In this document: positions 5,487 to 5,519 of the stretch, piece by piece | How the letters are laid out: every line of letters begins with the position of its first letter | Position numbering within the stretch: the first letter of the stretch is position 1 | From: Cycloclasticus sp. | GTDB taxonomy: Bacteria > Pseudomonadota > Gammaproteobacteria > Methylococcales > Cycloclasticaceae | DNA: 5,519 nucleotides | Reading direction: 5' to 3' | Assembly (NCBI GenBank): GCA_012960055.1 | Contig: DUCA01000077.1 | Location: 1-5,519 of the forward strand | Notes under the pieces: generated by a model | Database searches by the model: none | What the model was told of the DNA's origin: nothing | Seen by the model: only the letters and a program-made list of their open reading frames with translations | Made by a program: the position numbers and the translations under genes

Positions 5487-5519
5487 AAATATTTCAGTGT
5501 GGGTGGTTGATGACGATCG
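5479..5519 (+). CDS. glnG: Nitrogen regulation response regulator NtrC (GlnG, NRI), N-terminal 13 codons only
   Basis: ATG 5479 opens a frame encoding MGENISVWVVDDD before the window ends. It matches the start of NtrC receiver domains (compare IVWVVDDD in E. coli). Asp11 and Asp12 are the acidic-pocket residues that help bind magnesium at the phosphorylation site; the phospho-acceptor aspartate lies beyond the window. The start overlaps the last 8 bases of ntrB (ATGGGTGA), indicating coupled translation of kinase and regulator. NtrC is the expected binder of the operators found at 2091, 2121 and 4308. It is also known as ntrC. The identity rests on few residues but is strongly backed by position. 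Confidence 0.93.
   Translation, partial: MGENISVWVVDDD

Overview
The window comes from a gammaproteobacterium. The evidence is the glnA / ntrB / ntrC order, a glutamine synthetase of the adenylylated GSI-beta type, enteric-like NtrC operators, and moderate-to-low GC. A small DUF4124 gene between glnA and ntrB, and the ThiI-like/TusA pair, recall the Methylophaga/Cycloclasticus group. That placement is an inference from memory, not from a search. All genes read on the + strand.

Bases 1-2088 look like one operon. It holds the 3' part of a ThiI-like PP-loop protein with a C-terminal RNA-binding region, a TusA-type sulfur carrier that overlaps it, and, 11 bases later, a cation diffusion facilitator with an unusually long C-terminus. 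The first two fit a sulfur-relay/RNA-thiolation partnership. The transporter's link to them is only positional.

Bases 2089-3722 are the glnA unit. Two NtrC-type operators 30 bp apart lie about 95-125 bp upstream of the predicted start of a sigma-54 promoter. A strong RBS, glnA with its conserved adenylylation tyrosine, and a strong intrinsic terminator follow. This is the classical nitrogen-limitation layout.

Bases 3723-4270 contain no intact gene. They hold the wreck of a DUF4124-type secreted protein gene. About 163 codons can be followed from signal peptide to stop, but they are broken by three in-frame stops, one lost base in a C-run and one extra base in a G-run. A perfect 13-bp inverted repeat lies in its signal-peptide region.

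Bases 4271-5519 are the ntrBC unit. Its leader has a perfect-dyad NtrC site, a second dyad, a possible 21-22 codon leader ORF with a good RBS whose stop overlaps the ntrB start (ATGA), and a sigma-54-like promoter whose predicted start falls almost on the ntrB ATG. ntrB encodes the NtrB/GlnL kinase. The first 13 codons of ntrC overlap its end and run off the window.

The most interesting parts are the dense ntrBC control region (dual promoter and/or translational coupling) and the readable decay of the DUF4124 gene. I see no CRISPR array, insertion sequence, tRNA or rRNA.
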